Source of the DNA: Struthio camelus | Taxonomy: Eukaryota > Chordata > Aves > Struthioniformes > Struthionidae | Direction: 5' to 3' | DNA: 64,000 nt | Assembly (NCBI RefSeq): GCF_040807025.1 | Contig: NC_090942.1 | Coordinates: 200,553,247-200,617,246 of the forward strand | In this document: positions 7,281 to 18,360 of the stretch, piece after piece | Layout: every line of letters begins with the position of its first letter | How positions within the stretch are numbered: position 1 is the first letter of the stretch | Notes under the pieces: model-generated | Database searches by the model: none | What the model saw: the letters and a program-made list of their open reading frames with translations, nothing else | Told to the model about the DNA's origin: nothing | Made by a program: the position numbers and the translations under genes

Positions 7281-9120
7281 TTGTAACCGTAAATATGCAA
7301 GATGTTCATCCTGCCCTAAGGGCCAGGGCAGACAAGATAAGGCGCTGCTTAAATGTTCAAAAGTGAATTGCTTAATGTTAGATACTTGTAAAACAGCCCA
7401 TAAATCTGGTGCTGATAGTCATCCAGCCAGATTTATTAGCCGCAGTGCAGAGAAATTGGAAGAAGGGAAGTCTCCTGTGAAAACTGTGTCTAGTTGTGTG
7501 CCAGAGTGAGGATTCTTACTTGTGCATTCAGAGTGCTATTGCAAAGTGGCTGGTGCCCTTTCGCACCACTTATAATGTCCCACCATTTAAATTATGTTCT
7601 GTTTCTCATCTTCTTACACTTTTTGCCTTGTCTGGAGTTTTTTCCAGTTGTTGGTTTCCAAAAGGCTCCTTGGTTTTATCTGCTTTATACAGGCTTTATA
7701 GATCACAGCTTCACCATGAGCAGTCCTGTGCTGTAACAGAGCCCGCCTTAAATGGTGGGGACAAGGATATCAGTACGAACCAACTCACCAGTCCTGGCCA
7801 CAGATGAGAAAGGTCTGATCAGTTTGGCCAAGTTGCCCTGGCTTTCTTCTGTGTGTACTTCTTACCTGCAGCCAGGAGAAACCCCACTGAGAAGTGTGGC
7901 TGTGCAAAAAGGCTGTGGACAGTATCAAGCCCAGCCAGCTGACGCTCCTGGCAAGGGCGGCTGCGCTGCAGCTAGCACCTGGGGCTGGGTGTGAGACCAG
8001 CTCACATGAGCTTGGGCCTGGACACCACCAGGGATGAGAGGGCTGGCCTCAAACACATTTGCTGATGTTTTATGCGGGTTTTCCCGACTTCTTCAGCATT
8101 TGGCCCTATGTCGTTCAGTTTTTCTCATCAAGTTAATTTAAAAGATTCCATTTGTCTTCTCTGGGGCGTTTTATTTTCCTGTGCTGACCTTCCTCTCCTC
8201 CTTTTGCTGAAGGCCAAAGCCAAATGCCGGCATGATCTGCAGGGCTGCACAGGGCACGTTACTGCGAGGGCCTTACCCAACGGGCAAGGAGAGGACCTGG
8301 GAGAGGACGAGGAAGTGGTGAGCACTGGCTGCATAGCCACAGCACTGCACATGAGCACTACACGCGCTCTGCAGCTTGCTGGGCCAGGGGGTGGGTGCTG
8401 GCTGGCTGGCAGGCTGACAGCATAAGCATGGCTGCGCAAAGCCTGAATCAGGGCTCTTGTGTCCGGCAGAAGGCTGCAGTGGGAGGCAGCATGTCCAGTG
8501 CAAGGAATCTACCTGATTTTCTGCCTTCCACATAGCCTCCAAGGTGGGGCTGGCGAAGGGGAGTGGGTGCAGCATGTGAGGCTGTCATACTTCTTGCATG
8601 TGGGCTCGACACGCACCATGTTCTACTAGGACTAGGCAGCATATCTGTGCCTCTCTCTGGATCAGGGAGAGGCAAGAGCCAGGTCCATCTGCCTTGGCCT
8701 TTCAAGTGTCCTCAGGTCCTTCTGGAGCATTTGCTTCCTTAGGGACACCTGAGACTGAGCAGTGATTAGTGCCCAAGTCATGGAGCTCAGCTGCGCAGCA
8801 CCAGCCTTAAACCAAAGAGAGGGGAGCAGTCACGGCAGGGAAGGATGACAAAATATTACATTAATAGGGCTTCACAGGCACTGTAGTGCACCCCTTTCTC
8901 TGAGCTCTCCCCACAGAGCAGAAGGGCTCCCTGGGGCTGGTGGCCATGGGCAGGCCCCGGATGGGTGCTGTCCCTTGGAGGATGCCCTCTGGCGCCCAGG
9001 GCCACCCCCGCAGCATTGATCTCCAGGCCCTGCTGCTGCCTGAGTTGCTATGCGTTGCTGTGATACGCCTGTCAATAAACCCTGTTTGGATTGTGGAGCA
9101 GAGCGCAAGGTTTGTTTGTT
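7281..9120. other. CDX2-PDX1 intergenic DNA, no gene
   Basis: The stretch at 7310-7460 has AGACAAGATAAGG, CATAAATC and TTTATTAG sites and may be a conserved 3' element. The rest to 9120 has ordinary bird-like composition without a gene, transposon or repeat that I recognise. The open frames are short, and none resembles a protein family. Confidence 0.5.
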
Positions 9121-9124
9121 TAGT

Positions 9125-9360
9125 GGTTAGAGGTTCAAAAGTCGGCATTGTCCCACTGCAAACGAGTACAAGTTTTTTCTCCCTAAGGAAAAGGTGGCTG
9201 CAGCGAGAGGGAGGGAGAGATATCGGTGGGCCCTTTTATTTGCTTCCGGGAATAATTAATGGCAGCGCAAAAAAAGATGACCACGGAGTTATGAAAGGCC
9301 ATCAATAAGTAAATTAATCACAATGGATCTGTGGGTGTAATAGGTGCTACTTGACATGTT
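9125..9360. promoter_or_regulatory. Candidate conserved noncoding element between CDX2 and PDX1
   Basis: CpG-retaining, AT-balanced block with a dense set of homeobox-type sites: AATAATTAATGG near 9251, CATCAATAAG near 9300, and AAATTAATCAC near 9311. It lies about 2.4 kb past the CDX2 stop. No repeat family is recognised. The call is by composition and motif clustering only. Confidence 0.35.
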
Positions 9361-9825
9361 TTTGCTGGCATTTCTCTGTGCCTGTGGAGCTGGGGTAGTG
9401 CGGGGCTGGCAGGGCATGGGGCTCCCCATTGCAACCGTGGCAGCAGCTGCTCCCTGCACTCACCTCTACATTGAGGGCCTGATCCCTCTACACTGGGACA
9501 GTTCCTGCAACTCCTCAGCAGCATGTTCCCAGCTATCTTTAACACTGAAAATTTTAGGATTTCCAGCTATGGCTTGTAGGACTTTCCAGAGAGTTGCTTG
9601 CCTTGACTGAAGAGGACTGCTCAATGTGCACAGTGGTCTCATGTCTCCAAAATGTTCCTTAGAGATGAATAAACAAACCCAACACATTTTAAACATCCCT
9701 ATTCCAGATCTCTTTCCCTCTTTGCTAATGAACATTCATTTTCTGAGTTCCTTTCAGATTCTTGATGATTTCTAGGCGTATTCCAGGCAACGCAGAACTC
9801 AAATTTCTTGGTATTAAAAGGAAGC
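9361..9825. other. Intergenic DNA, nothing recognised
   Basis: I see no gene, repeat or motif cluster in this stretch. Confidence 0.5.
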
Positions 9826-10045
9826 AACCAAGTAATTTATATCCACACCCAGTTTCAAACATTTCCCCCCTCCCATCCCCCAAACAAATAAACCATCAGC
9901 CTTCCGGCTTCCTTTATATTACTTATGCACCATAAAGCAATGTAAAAAGGCACAAACCAGATATTTTGTTCATTTCGGTGTGATAATTACATGAATGTGG
10001 ACGAGTCCAGCAGCTGGGCTATGACATTGAATCAGAGGCACTGTA
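9826..10045. promoter_or_regulatory. Candidate conserved noncoding element with CDX-type sites
   Basis: AT-rich block with AAACAAATAAACC, ACCATAAAGC (the CDX consensus CCATAAA) near 9930, GATAATTACATGAAT and retained CpGs. A CDX site near CDX2 would fit autoregulation or cross-regulation of the cluster. This is inferred from motifs. Confidence 0.3.
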
Positions 10046-13000
10046 TGGGAGAAGCAAGCAGGTTGCAGTGAGCCATTGCCTGAGCCTTGCAGCCCATGGG
10101 CCTTTTCACCACCCAAGGAGACCTCTGCTGCTCATCTGCCTGGCAGATGCTGGAACAGATGTCTCTGGAGAGCCCCTGCATGATGGGAGCACCATATTCC
10201 CTACTCTTCAAAGCAACATACAGGGGGCAAAATACAGGCAATCGGAGAGTTTGGCCCAAAAGGTGCAGGGAGGTGGAGAGTGGAATCAGACCTCTGCTCT
10301 CCCTTTTTGGGCAGATTCTCCTACTTTCACTACAGCAGGATCTCTTCCCTTGGCTTAGCTCTTATTCAGAATTCTGTGTCCCCAAACAGTTCATTGAGAA
10401 CTCTGGGAATTCAATGGGAAGACAATTGGCTTTACAAAAAGGAGGAAAAATCCCTAAAGTCAGCAGTAAGTGACAATTTCCAAAGAAGTCCTTTGCTTTC
10501 TGCACATGCGGGTGGCCCAGGCGAGGCATGTTGTTTCCACTCACAGGTGAAGCAGGAAAATCACTGGCTAGAAACACACATCCCAGCAGTGTAACAGAAG
10601 GCAGAGCCTGTCCTTTGGAAACTGAGGGGACTTTTGCTATGGGAGACTTAGCTCCTGCTTCCAGAGAACTGTACAGGGTCATAGGTTGCTCTCCTTTACA
10701 TCAGTGGCAGTCACGAAAGAGGAAGTCATGGAGTTTATAGTTCTGTTGACACAATACTGCTGGATGCAGTGCTTCCTAGCCAAAATTCACTTCAGAAGAC
10801 ACTACATTTGCCCTGGATCCCACCTGAGACTGACTGGCAGTCAGAGGAGCCACATGTTGAAGTTTAGAGCAGTTATAGCTGAAAGCAAAAGTTGAATTGA
10901 TGCCAAAGAAGCCACGTTGGAGGCCTTCCAGGAGCAAACAGCTCGTAAGTGGTAAGGAAAGTCAGCAGAACATGAATCTGGCAAAGGCATGTCCAGTTAT
11001 TCAGGTAGCTCAGGGAGAAAATAAGGACACCTTGGTACAAAAGAACACGGGGTGACCTAATGAAGCAGAGGACGAGTGCCTGGGAGATGCATGCACGATC
11101 CATAGAAACAGCCCAGGCTGCTCCCTGGGGAAACAGCTCTGGTTATTGGATGAAAACCACTGCAGAAGAGAAATGTTCTGGGCACAGATGGGGCCATAAC
11201 CCCACAAGAGGTCTAAAGAGCCCTGGGTGCCGGGCTTCCGCTGAGCTCCTCAGGGAGGGGAGGACATTCCCTCTCCCCTGGCTGATGAGGAGGGGCTGCT
11301 TCCTCCTTGCTTGCATGCCTTGTAGTCCTTTGACTAAGGTGAACATAGGTGTTTTCTTTTAATTAATGTCTTAGCTTCTGTAATACCCTGATTCCTTTCT
11401 CTGTTTTTGGCTCTTTCAGAAGCCAAACTAGCCTTCCTTGAAAGAGGGGTATGGACACTCCCTTGCAAACGGACAGGAAACATTTAAGCTATTCATTAAA
11501 ACAAATAGTTTGTTGCCAGGTGACTGGACTCAAAGACTCAGGAATCTCTCTCTAATCCTATATTTCTAAATCAAAGTATCATCTATTTTGGGATGACACC
11601 CCCTCGATCCCACTGCAGATGCTTTCAAAGCATCACAAATATGGGAAAAGAAAAGATGAATACTCCTAGAAGATTCTCATTTCATGCTCATGTGAATGTC
11701 TAGCTATAAATCTGTAGCAGCCATCAGACCCCAGCCCAATTAACAACTGGCGAGAAGGCAGCTAACAAGAATAGCTTGTCCTCTTGTTCCTAATTTTCTT
11801 TGGTCAAAACATAGTATCTAACCTATTGACTATGGAAGAGACTTTGATTCCATTCTCCCAGTTAACCAAAGTGCCTCATTTTCTTTCTTAAAGGCCTTGG
11901 GTGTTTTTAACTGTTCATTTAATAACCTACTGATCCCTAGTAGTTGAGTTGGACTGAAAACAGCTAGACACATTCCAAATATAACATCCGGACTCATTAT
12001 CTGACTCCTGCGCTCCTGTCCTGAGAGGTAGAGGCAGGGTTGGAAAGAAAGCGCTCCCTATATTATTTGGAAAGAAGAGAACAAACCAAACAGAGAAAAC
12101 ATTGCGACAGCAAATTCTGTTGCAGAGAAATAAGTTGAGCACACAGACCTTTCCTGTTCTAAGCATTCTTGTTCCCTTAATCATCCAGGTATTCTTTGGC
12201 AGCTGTCGCAAGCTCGTGCAGTTTTGCCTGAGTCAGATCCTGTTCCCCTGAAATGTCTTGTCGCCTTCCATGGACTCATAGCTTGTCCTTCAGATAACTT
12301 TCACAGAGCTGAAGATCTTTGCAAGAAAAAAAGCTGTCTTATCTCTGGAATTCTTTGGAAAGGGATGCTCCACTCTCTGCAGAACATCCCTTTTTCTTGA
12401 GGTGAACGAGACAAGCTTTTAGCCCTGGAAGCCAAGATTTCTTGCAGTCTAATCTTTTCCCGCTGTGAACTGATCACGCAAACAGAGAAATCTCTCAGGG
12501 CTCCAAGGCTTGCTTGCTCCCTTGCCTCCCTGAGTGAGGTACCTGGGTTCTCAGTTTAGTACTTGGGGAAACTTAAGCTTCTAGCATAGGATTTGGGAAG
12601 AAACAGGTGATTGCTGGAGTCATTGAGCAGTCATATAGACGGCTGAGGGACCCCACCTCTTTCGTCCCCTCCGTTCTGCATGAAGCCTGATACATGAAGA
12701 GTACTTTGAGGCCCTTAGGGACACAGGCAGTAGAAAAGCTAGTCCATAGCTTCTAAAAAGGGTTCAGTTGTAAGTTAGGCCTTGAAGAAAGTCCTGCTGC
12801 AAAATTCAAGTGTGTTAAACTAGGGGATTGCGGATTTCAGGTGCCTGTATGGTTAGCTGGGTCTTACAATTTTCAGGATCACAGCTTTGGATTTAGGTAT
12901 CTCAAGTGGGAGATGGACATAGACAACAGAGTCCTTCTGAGGCTTCAAAGGCATTTAAGCTTCTAAATCCAGGAGGAATCGAGAGGGAGTAAAATCCAAG

Positions 13001-14785
13001 ATTTTCCCTCCTTTCCACAGTTTGAAAATAGGCCAATTCCTCTCATGGAGGTTGTTAGAAATGATATAAAGAGCTATGTAACTGCTAACTATCAGAATTT
13101 CTTTAACCATAACTCAAGCTTTCAATTACATTTTACAGAAATTCCAGTCCTTATCTAATGTAAGGATTTTTTATTATTATTTGTAAAATTAAAGAAAATA
13201 AGAGAGGGAATTTACATTAGTTCCTGGGGAGAATCATCTCCTCTCACCAATAGCAAAGAATTTTTATTCTAGTTTGAAATAAAAATTGTTACTTTATGAA
13301 TCATACATTACAATAATAGAAAAAAGATCTCGAAAACATTCCTTTTACAGATATAGTAAATGCGGTATATTGCTTCTGTGGCCATAATGCTCATTTATTT
13401 TAGATCTTATTTGACTCTCATCAATGTGTGTTTATGCATCTATATATGTATAGGTAACTACAGTGAGCTGAAATGGGCTCTCTAAAAAACATCTTTCACA
13501 ACTATTCCCAGGAATGTAGTGACTCAGAAGAAAAAGTGACTTTGTCTTACCAGAAGTCTACTTCTTCCTCCAGGATTTCAATCTAGAAACATGATCCTTT
13601 TTCTATTCCCAGTAACAACACCCTACTCCTGCAAAACCACAGCACTGCTTTGCGCCCTCTGTTTTACTCTCTATCACTCCCTAGCAGGGCTCCTGTTGTG
13701 GTTCCAAAGGTGTTTTCCATTCTCATTAGCTTGGCCTCTGCCGCAAGCTTCTGCCAGTAAAACATGCCCTACGTTATCTCCTTGCCTGTGGCCACACACT
13801 CCTGAACTGGAGCAGAAAAACACTACACTGACACCAGTCTGCATAACCAGCTCCCCCAGGATGGGCAGCCTGGGGCTGGCTGACACGGTGAAGGCACGGC
13901 AGTCCCCCAGCAATGCTTGCTGTGGTCCCAGGTCAAGAGCTCAGCAGCTGGGGGGACATGGCCTCCTCCCCAAACATCCCTTCCCGTGCCTAGGACACCT
14001 CAAAGCCCACCTTCTTGGCCTAGGAGATTGACCCTATATCCTGCATGGGCTGGGAGGGGCCCTCACACAGGCCCTTATACGTGAGGCAGCAAAATGCAAC
14101 TGCAGAATTAAGAGGGAAGGAGCAAAGCTGAGTTTTCCTGCCTGAGATTCAAGGGGTCAGGTCACTTCTGCTGCATGAAGGGGAAGAGCAGGCAGCAGTG
14201 ACACATGCCCCAACCTGGCAGCTGGCCACACACTGCCTGTGCCCTGTGAGCCTCCCTGTGGTTGACTGGATGCCCAGACAGCCGTATGTGATCTGCTCTG
14301 AGGCCAAGAGCAAAGGAGGCTCTGCAGAAGCAACAGAGCGCGACATCAATAAATGCACTCCCGCAGCTTGCTTAGCCTCAAGAACAAGACACCAAAGACT
14401 GACACTCCAGCAGCTACTGCACCTTTCTGCGCAGCTCTATCATGCTTGTACCAATATGCCACTGCCTCACCTCGCCACCCGTCCTGCTCAGGCTGCTCAC
14501 ACACGCACCCCAGGGAAAAGCAAGGACTATCAGGAACTGTTTGGAGTACGTCAGCACAGACCGATGATTCATGCTGGAAGAATGAGCAGCGTGCTTTTTA
14601 TCTGACTTTAAATGTTTCTAGAAACATTTCTGATGTTTAATCTTACTCAGTATATTTTTCCTTTGTGAACATCATGCTTTATGTGCTTTGTCTTATGAAA
14701 GACACGTGAAGCCCTGCTTCCTCCCAAATCAGCACCTGCTCAGATCCTTACAACAAAACACTTCAAATCAAGCCAGTCTTGGTTT
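10046..14785. other. Intergenic DNA, no gene
   Basis: About 4.7 kb with no recognisable coding sequence or RNA gene. The 11680-11800 stretch (CTATAAATC, CAATTAAC sites, retained CpG) could be a small conserved element. The 13050-13480 part is AT-rich with short A/T runs. Frames of up to about 146 codons occur, for example around 13600-14030, but they show no family signature. Confidence 0.5.
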
Positions 14786-14789
14786 TGTC

Positions 14790-14806
14790 CAGTGGTTCTC
14801 AAACTG
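14790..14806 (+). mobile_element. hAT (Charlie-type) terminal inverted repeat, one end only
   Basis: CAGTGGTTCTCAAACTG matches the terminal repeat of Charlie-family hAT DNA transposons. No facing end was found within a few hundred bases, so this may be a truncated old copy or a chance match. Confidence 0.35.
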
Positions 14807-16734
14807 GCAGCCAACTGCTCACTGCTATGGTACTCTCTGCAACATCAGAAACAAGAACACAGAAAGTGGCATTTCTTCTTTCAGTCTAAAAGAAATGTTC
14901 CAGAGTCATCCAGTACCTGCTCAGATGACAAATCTTCCTTGCTGCTGTCCAGATGCCTAGTTGATGAACTAGAAAAGTTGACGAGCTAGGCTGGGTTCCT
15001 GCACCTATGTCTATCCTAATAAATTAAAAAGGGCCAGGGGATATTCCTGCGCAGTGCAACTAATTCACCTAGACTGATAAATAACATGGTCCACAGCTAG
15101 CTTTTGGCTCGCACCAAATATCGTTCTACTGAACAGCTCCGGGGCATGGTTTGATAGTTAGTACAGCCAAGGGATTATTCTCAACATGCAGTCTGGATGC
15201 AGCCAGACTGTTTGGAAGGGTAAATTGTCAGGACATGGACCATTTGGTGACATTTAGCCTCAGTGCTGAAGGTGATCTGGGGCATACTCAATTTACTGCT
15301 GGAGATGTAGTCTCAGATTCATAAATGGCATTGAAACTACGTAAGTCAGTTCAGGAACGATGTTCCTTCTCCTACCTTTGCAAGAAATCCTGGACACCTG
15401 TAGATGTGAACACACTCTGTTACTCTTAGCAAAATGTCCCAGGGGACCAGCTGCTTTCCCTTTACTTCCTCAGCAGGAAGGCAAAGGCAGCAGAATCAGG
15501 GCAGATGCTCCACCTGGACTGAATTTACAGTACTGATTTCTGCTGTTACTGCCAGCAAGACGTGCAGATTTGAGCCTATGCTGCTGGTAGGACTAACAGC
15601 CTAGGATGAGGACAGCTGTCACCACCCCTCTGCCAGCTCCACCCTGCTGGCATGCTGACCCGGAGCAACCTGGGTCTCGGGCTTCTGAAAAGGAATTGCT
15701 ACCTGTTTCTTCACAGTCAAAGCTGACCTTATTTCAGCACCTTGGTGCTGCAAGGCTTGGACAGGCTCGGGAGACCCTTCAGGGACATGTGCTTTTTGCT
15801 TTTAGAAAAGTCTACAACTACAGCTGGCCATTCCCAGTCTAAACTCAGCTTGTTCCGTGGTCCCTGTTCTACCTCGTGGGGCTGGTTAGCAAAAACCTGC
15901 AGTTCCTACCACCTTCTACTCACCTGTATTGTCCAGCCCTTCTACACTTTGCCCTTCCCTTGCCTTTCAGGTAGTTACTGGACTGCAGAATACATTACAG
16001 CAGAACCAGGTACTATGTCCTTGCAAAGGCTTGAGACCACCACTAACTTGTTCAGCTGACAGTTTCCATATTGAGATGATGGACAGATTGGAATTTATAA
16101 CAAAAAAAGTACAACAGGACATGACTGAATGGACCAGAAAACAGAAGAAAAGGTCCTGAGACAGAGCCCAGGAGGCTCACACCACTTGTCCTCCACCTCC
16201 CATCCCACCAGATAGTACTCTTGGTGGGGTGACTGAGGCAGCTTGCCACTCTCTGGGTACCAGCCACTATGCCAAGGTGACTGTGCTTCAGCACAGGCAG
16301 CCATATCTGCACAAGCTGTAGCCAAATGGTACTTCTGGTCATTCCATATTGTCAACATGAGGCTTTATACCCGGTAACAGAAACAAGAACTACAGACTCC
16401 TTGACTGCGCTGAAGTCAACCTTTTCCAGTGCGCTAACAGGCAGCACACAGCAGCCTGGAAGACTTCCACACAGCACAGTGAATGATCCACAACAAGGTT
16501 GCTTACCTTCAGTTTACCGTATCCAGTCAGCTGTGGTGCTCCCTTGACAGCCAGTAAATGAACCTCCAGCTGCACACTGTTTTCTCTCCCTCTCTGTCAG
16601 GGCACAGTGGGAGCTAGCTGCTCCCTAAGAGAAGATAAGCTGGAACCCAAGCATGACCTCAGTGTGGGCTGTGCCCTCACTGATGGGATGCAGCTCTGCA
16701 GGGCCTGAACATGGTGGACAGAGCTGGGTGTTGG
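14807..16734. other. Intergenic DNA, no gene
   Basis: No coding, RNA or repeat signal is recognised. Composition is even, with few CpGs. Confidence 0.5.
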
Positions 16735-17235
16735 TAATAGAGTCCATTGACAGTCCCAGGCAAGGCAAGCAATGAACCAGGTCCAGGGTCAATTCCGGGG
16801 GGTCCAGTCAGGAACAAGAGGAGGTGGGGCCGGAGACAAGACAGGAAGCAAGGCTTCAATGTGGATCCAAAGTCCATCCATGGGACCGGGCCAAAGACAG
16901 GACTGGAAACATGCTACAACAAATGTGTGAGGGGGTCCATCCTGGAGACAATCTACCTACAGCTGTAGTTACCTACAGCTCTAGTTAACTTCAGCTACCG
17001 ACCCTCATAGACAATCTATCTACTCTACAGACATATAGGTTTGAGGTTCATCCAGCAGACAGGGCCCGAGTCAGGATGGTAGACAGGTACACCTATGACG
17101 TAACTCAGGCAGGGACTGAAGCCCAGGCCTGATCTTAAACAGAGACCCTAGTCACGTGGGCAGGGTGTGGGGGGAGGCTCCAATTGAGGCTGGTCCAGGC
17201 CACTAAGGCCTGGTAGTGCATTCAGGGCCCTGACA
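16735..17235. repeat. Unclassified repeat-like block (possible interspersed repeat or solo LTR)
   Basis: About 500 bases differ in texture from both flanks. GGTCCAG/GTCCATCC words recur, there are near-tandem units built on CTACCTACAGCT(G/C)TAGTTA at about 16955-17000, and a GC-rich 3' half ends in GGGCCCTGACA. Such phrasing is typical of interspersed repeats, but I cannot name a family, and the borders are approximate. Confidence 0.35.
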
Positions 17236-17762
17236 CCCGCTATCTGAGCAAAAGTCTTCCCATATTTGTGGCATACCATGGTGGTCCTCAGTAAATACAT
17301 ACTACTAGGTACAGAATATCTCAACCGCTAAAGTTTTCCTTGAGCGAGTTTACCATAAAAAATGTTCTGCTGCTGCAGGGAGACAGGAGATGCCCCTGAG
17401 CCCTCCTTCATAGACACATTATTGTTCTGTGGGTGTGGTCTTTGAATTTCTAGGTCTAACATTTATTAATGTTTGGGGGAATATAGTGGTGTATACTATA
17501 CATGTGATTGTACTGGACCAGCCTGATGATCCTTATGGTTCTTTCCTTCCCCTGTTCCTACTCATCCTGCTAAGTCCTACCCTGCTGAATTAACCCATTC
17601 ATTCCCAGCTTCATCTTGCTGGGCCACATTTGCCTCCCTTCACTTCCCAGCTCTGCAAAGACCAATATAAGTGACACGTCTGCTCTGTAACCTCTTGATG
17701 GACGGAGTCTGCTTTTTAGGGGGGTCAAAGCCGATGGCGTCTGAGGCAATGTGAATGCCTAC
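17236..17762. other. Intergenic DNA, nothing firm
   Basis: The stretch at about 17505-17560 faintly resembles a very old CR1 3' tail (GGACCAGCCTGATGATCC...GGTTCTTTCC). It is too degraded to call. Confidence 0.4.
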
Positions 17763-17763
17763 T

Positions 17764-17806
17764 AAAAAAAAAAAAAAGAGAGAAAGAAAGAAAGAAAAGA
17801 GAAAAA
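17764..17806. repeat. A-rich/(GAAA)n tract
   Basis: A run of A bases passes into GAAA units and abuts the CpG island that starts near 17815. Confidence 0.85.
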
Positions 17807-17814
17807 TCAAACAA

Positions 17815-18150
17815 GCGTGAGCGGGGCCGCTGGCTGTTCGCGGCCGGGCTGTCCCCCCCGCCCCCGCGGCGGCGGGGTGCCCGGCGCGGGGCTGCGGCGC
17901 CGCGGCGCGGCCAGCAGGTGGCAGCGTCGCCGCGGGAGGCGCCGCGCCGGGCCGGGCGGCAGGACCTGGCGGGCAGGAGCGGGACACCGCGGCGCCGGGG
18001 AGGTGCCCGCTGTCCTCTGCTCTCTCTCGCGGCTTCACTTCCTCAGTCAGGGGCTAAGGGCGAAAAGCGGGCCGCAACGCCTCCAAGACAGCTCCCGCCG
18101 TCTCTCCGCGGGCAGCTCGGTGCGGGCCGGGGAAACCCTCTGCTCTGCAG
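17815..18150. promoter_or_regulatory. Isolated intergenic CpG island
   Basis: About 330 bases, very GC- and CpG-rich, standing alone about 10.6 kb past CDX2 and 11.7 kb before the PDX1 stop. Open frames across it are arginine/glycine-rich with no domain. It contains a CTCF core motif at 17911-17924. It may be an insulator, an orphan CpG island enhancer or the promoter of an unannotated noncoding transcript. Confidence 0.6.
17911..17924 (+). promoter_or_regulatory. CTCF core binding motif
   Basis: CCAGCAGGTGGCAG fits the degenerate CTCF core CCASYAGRKGGCRS at every position. It reads forward on the + strand, toward PDX1. By the usual convention a forward motif would pair with a reverse-oriented site to the right. 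Confidence 0.6.
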
Positions 18151-18159
18151 ATGTGTAAA

Positions 18160-18360
18160 TTACCCGCAGAGGCGTTACAGGCTGGCCTGAATCCTTCTGA
18201 GGTTAAGGGGGAGGCCACCAGTGCTTTTTCAATAAAAAAGTGGCAAGGCAGAATCCATCTCCTGCAGAGTCCTGCCAGGTGCAAGTTTGGCCAAATACCT
18301 TTCATTGATTTTGTTGCAGTAAACATCTTACCTGAAAAGATGAATAACAGAAATTAGAAC
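18160..18360. promoter_or_regulatory. Candidate conserved element next to the CpG island
   Basis: An AT-balanced block with TGTAAATTACC, TTCAATAAAAAAG (CDX-like) and GCAGTAAACATC (FOX-like) sites. It adjoins the CTCF-bearing island. The call is weak. Confidence 0.2.

Noticed and set aside
17500-17560. Possible very old CR1 3' tail
   Set aside because: Only a loose match to the tail pattern over about 50 bases, with no coding part before it.
17817-18158. A 113-codon frame across the isolated CpG island
   Set aside because: It is Arg/Gly-rich with no similarity that I know of. The island is better explained as regulatory DNA.
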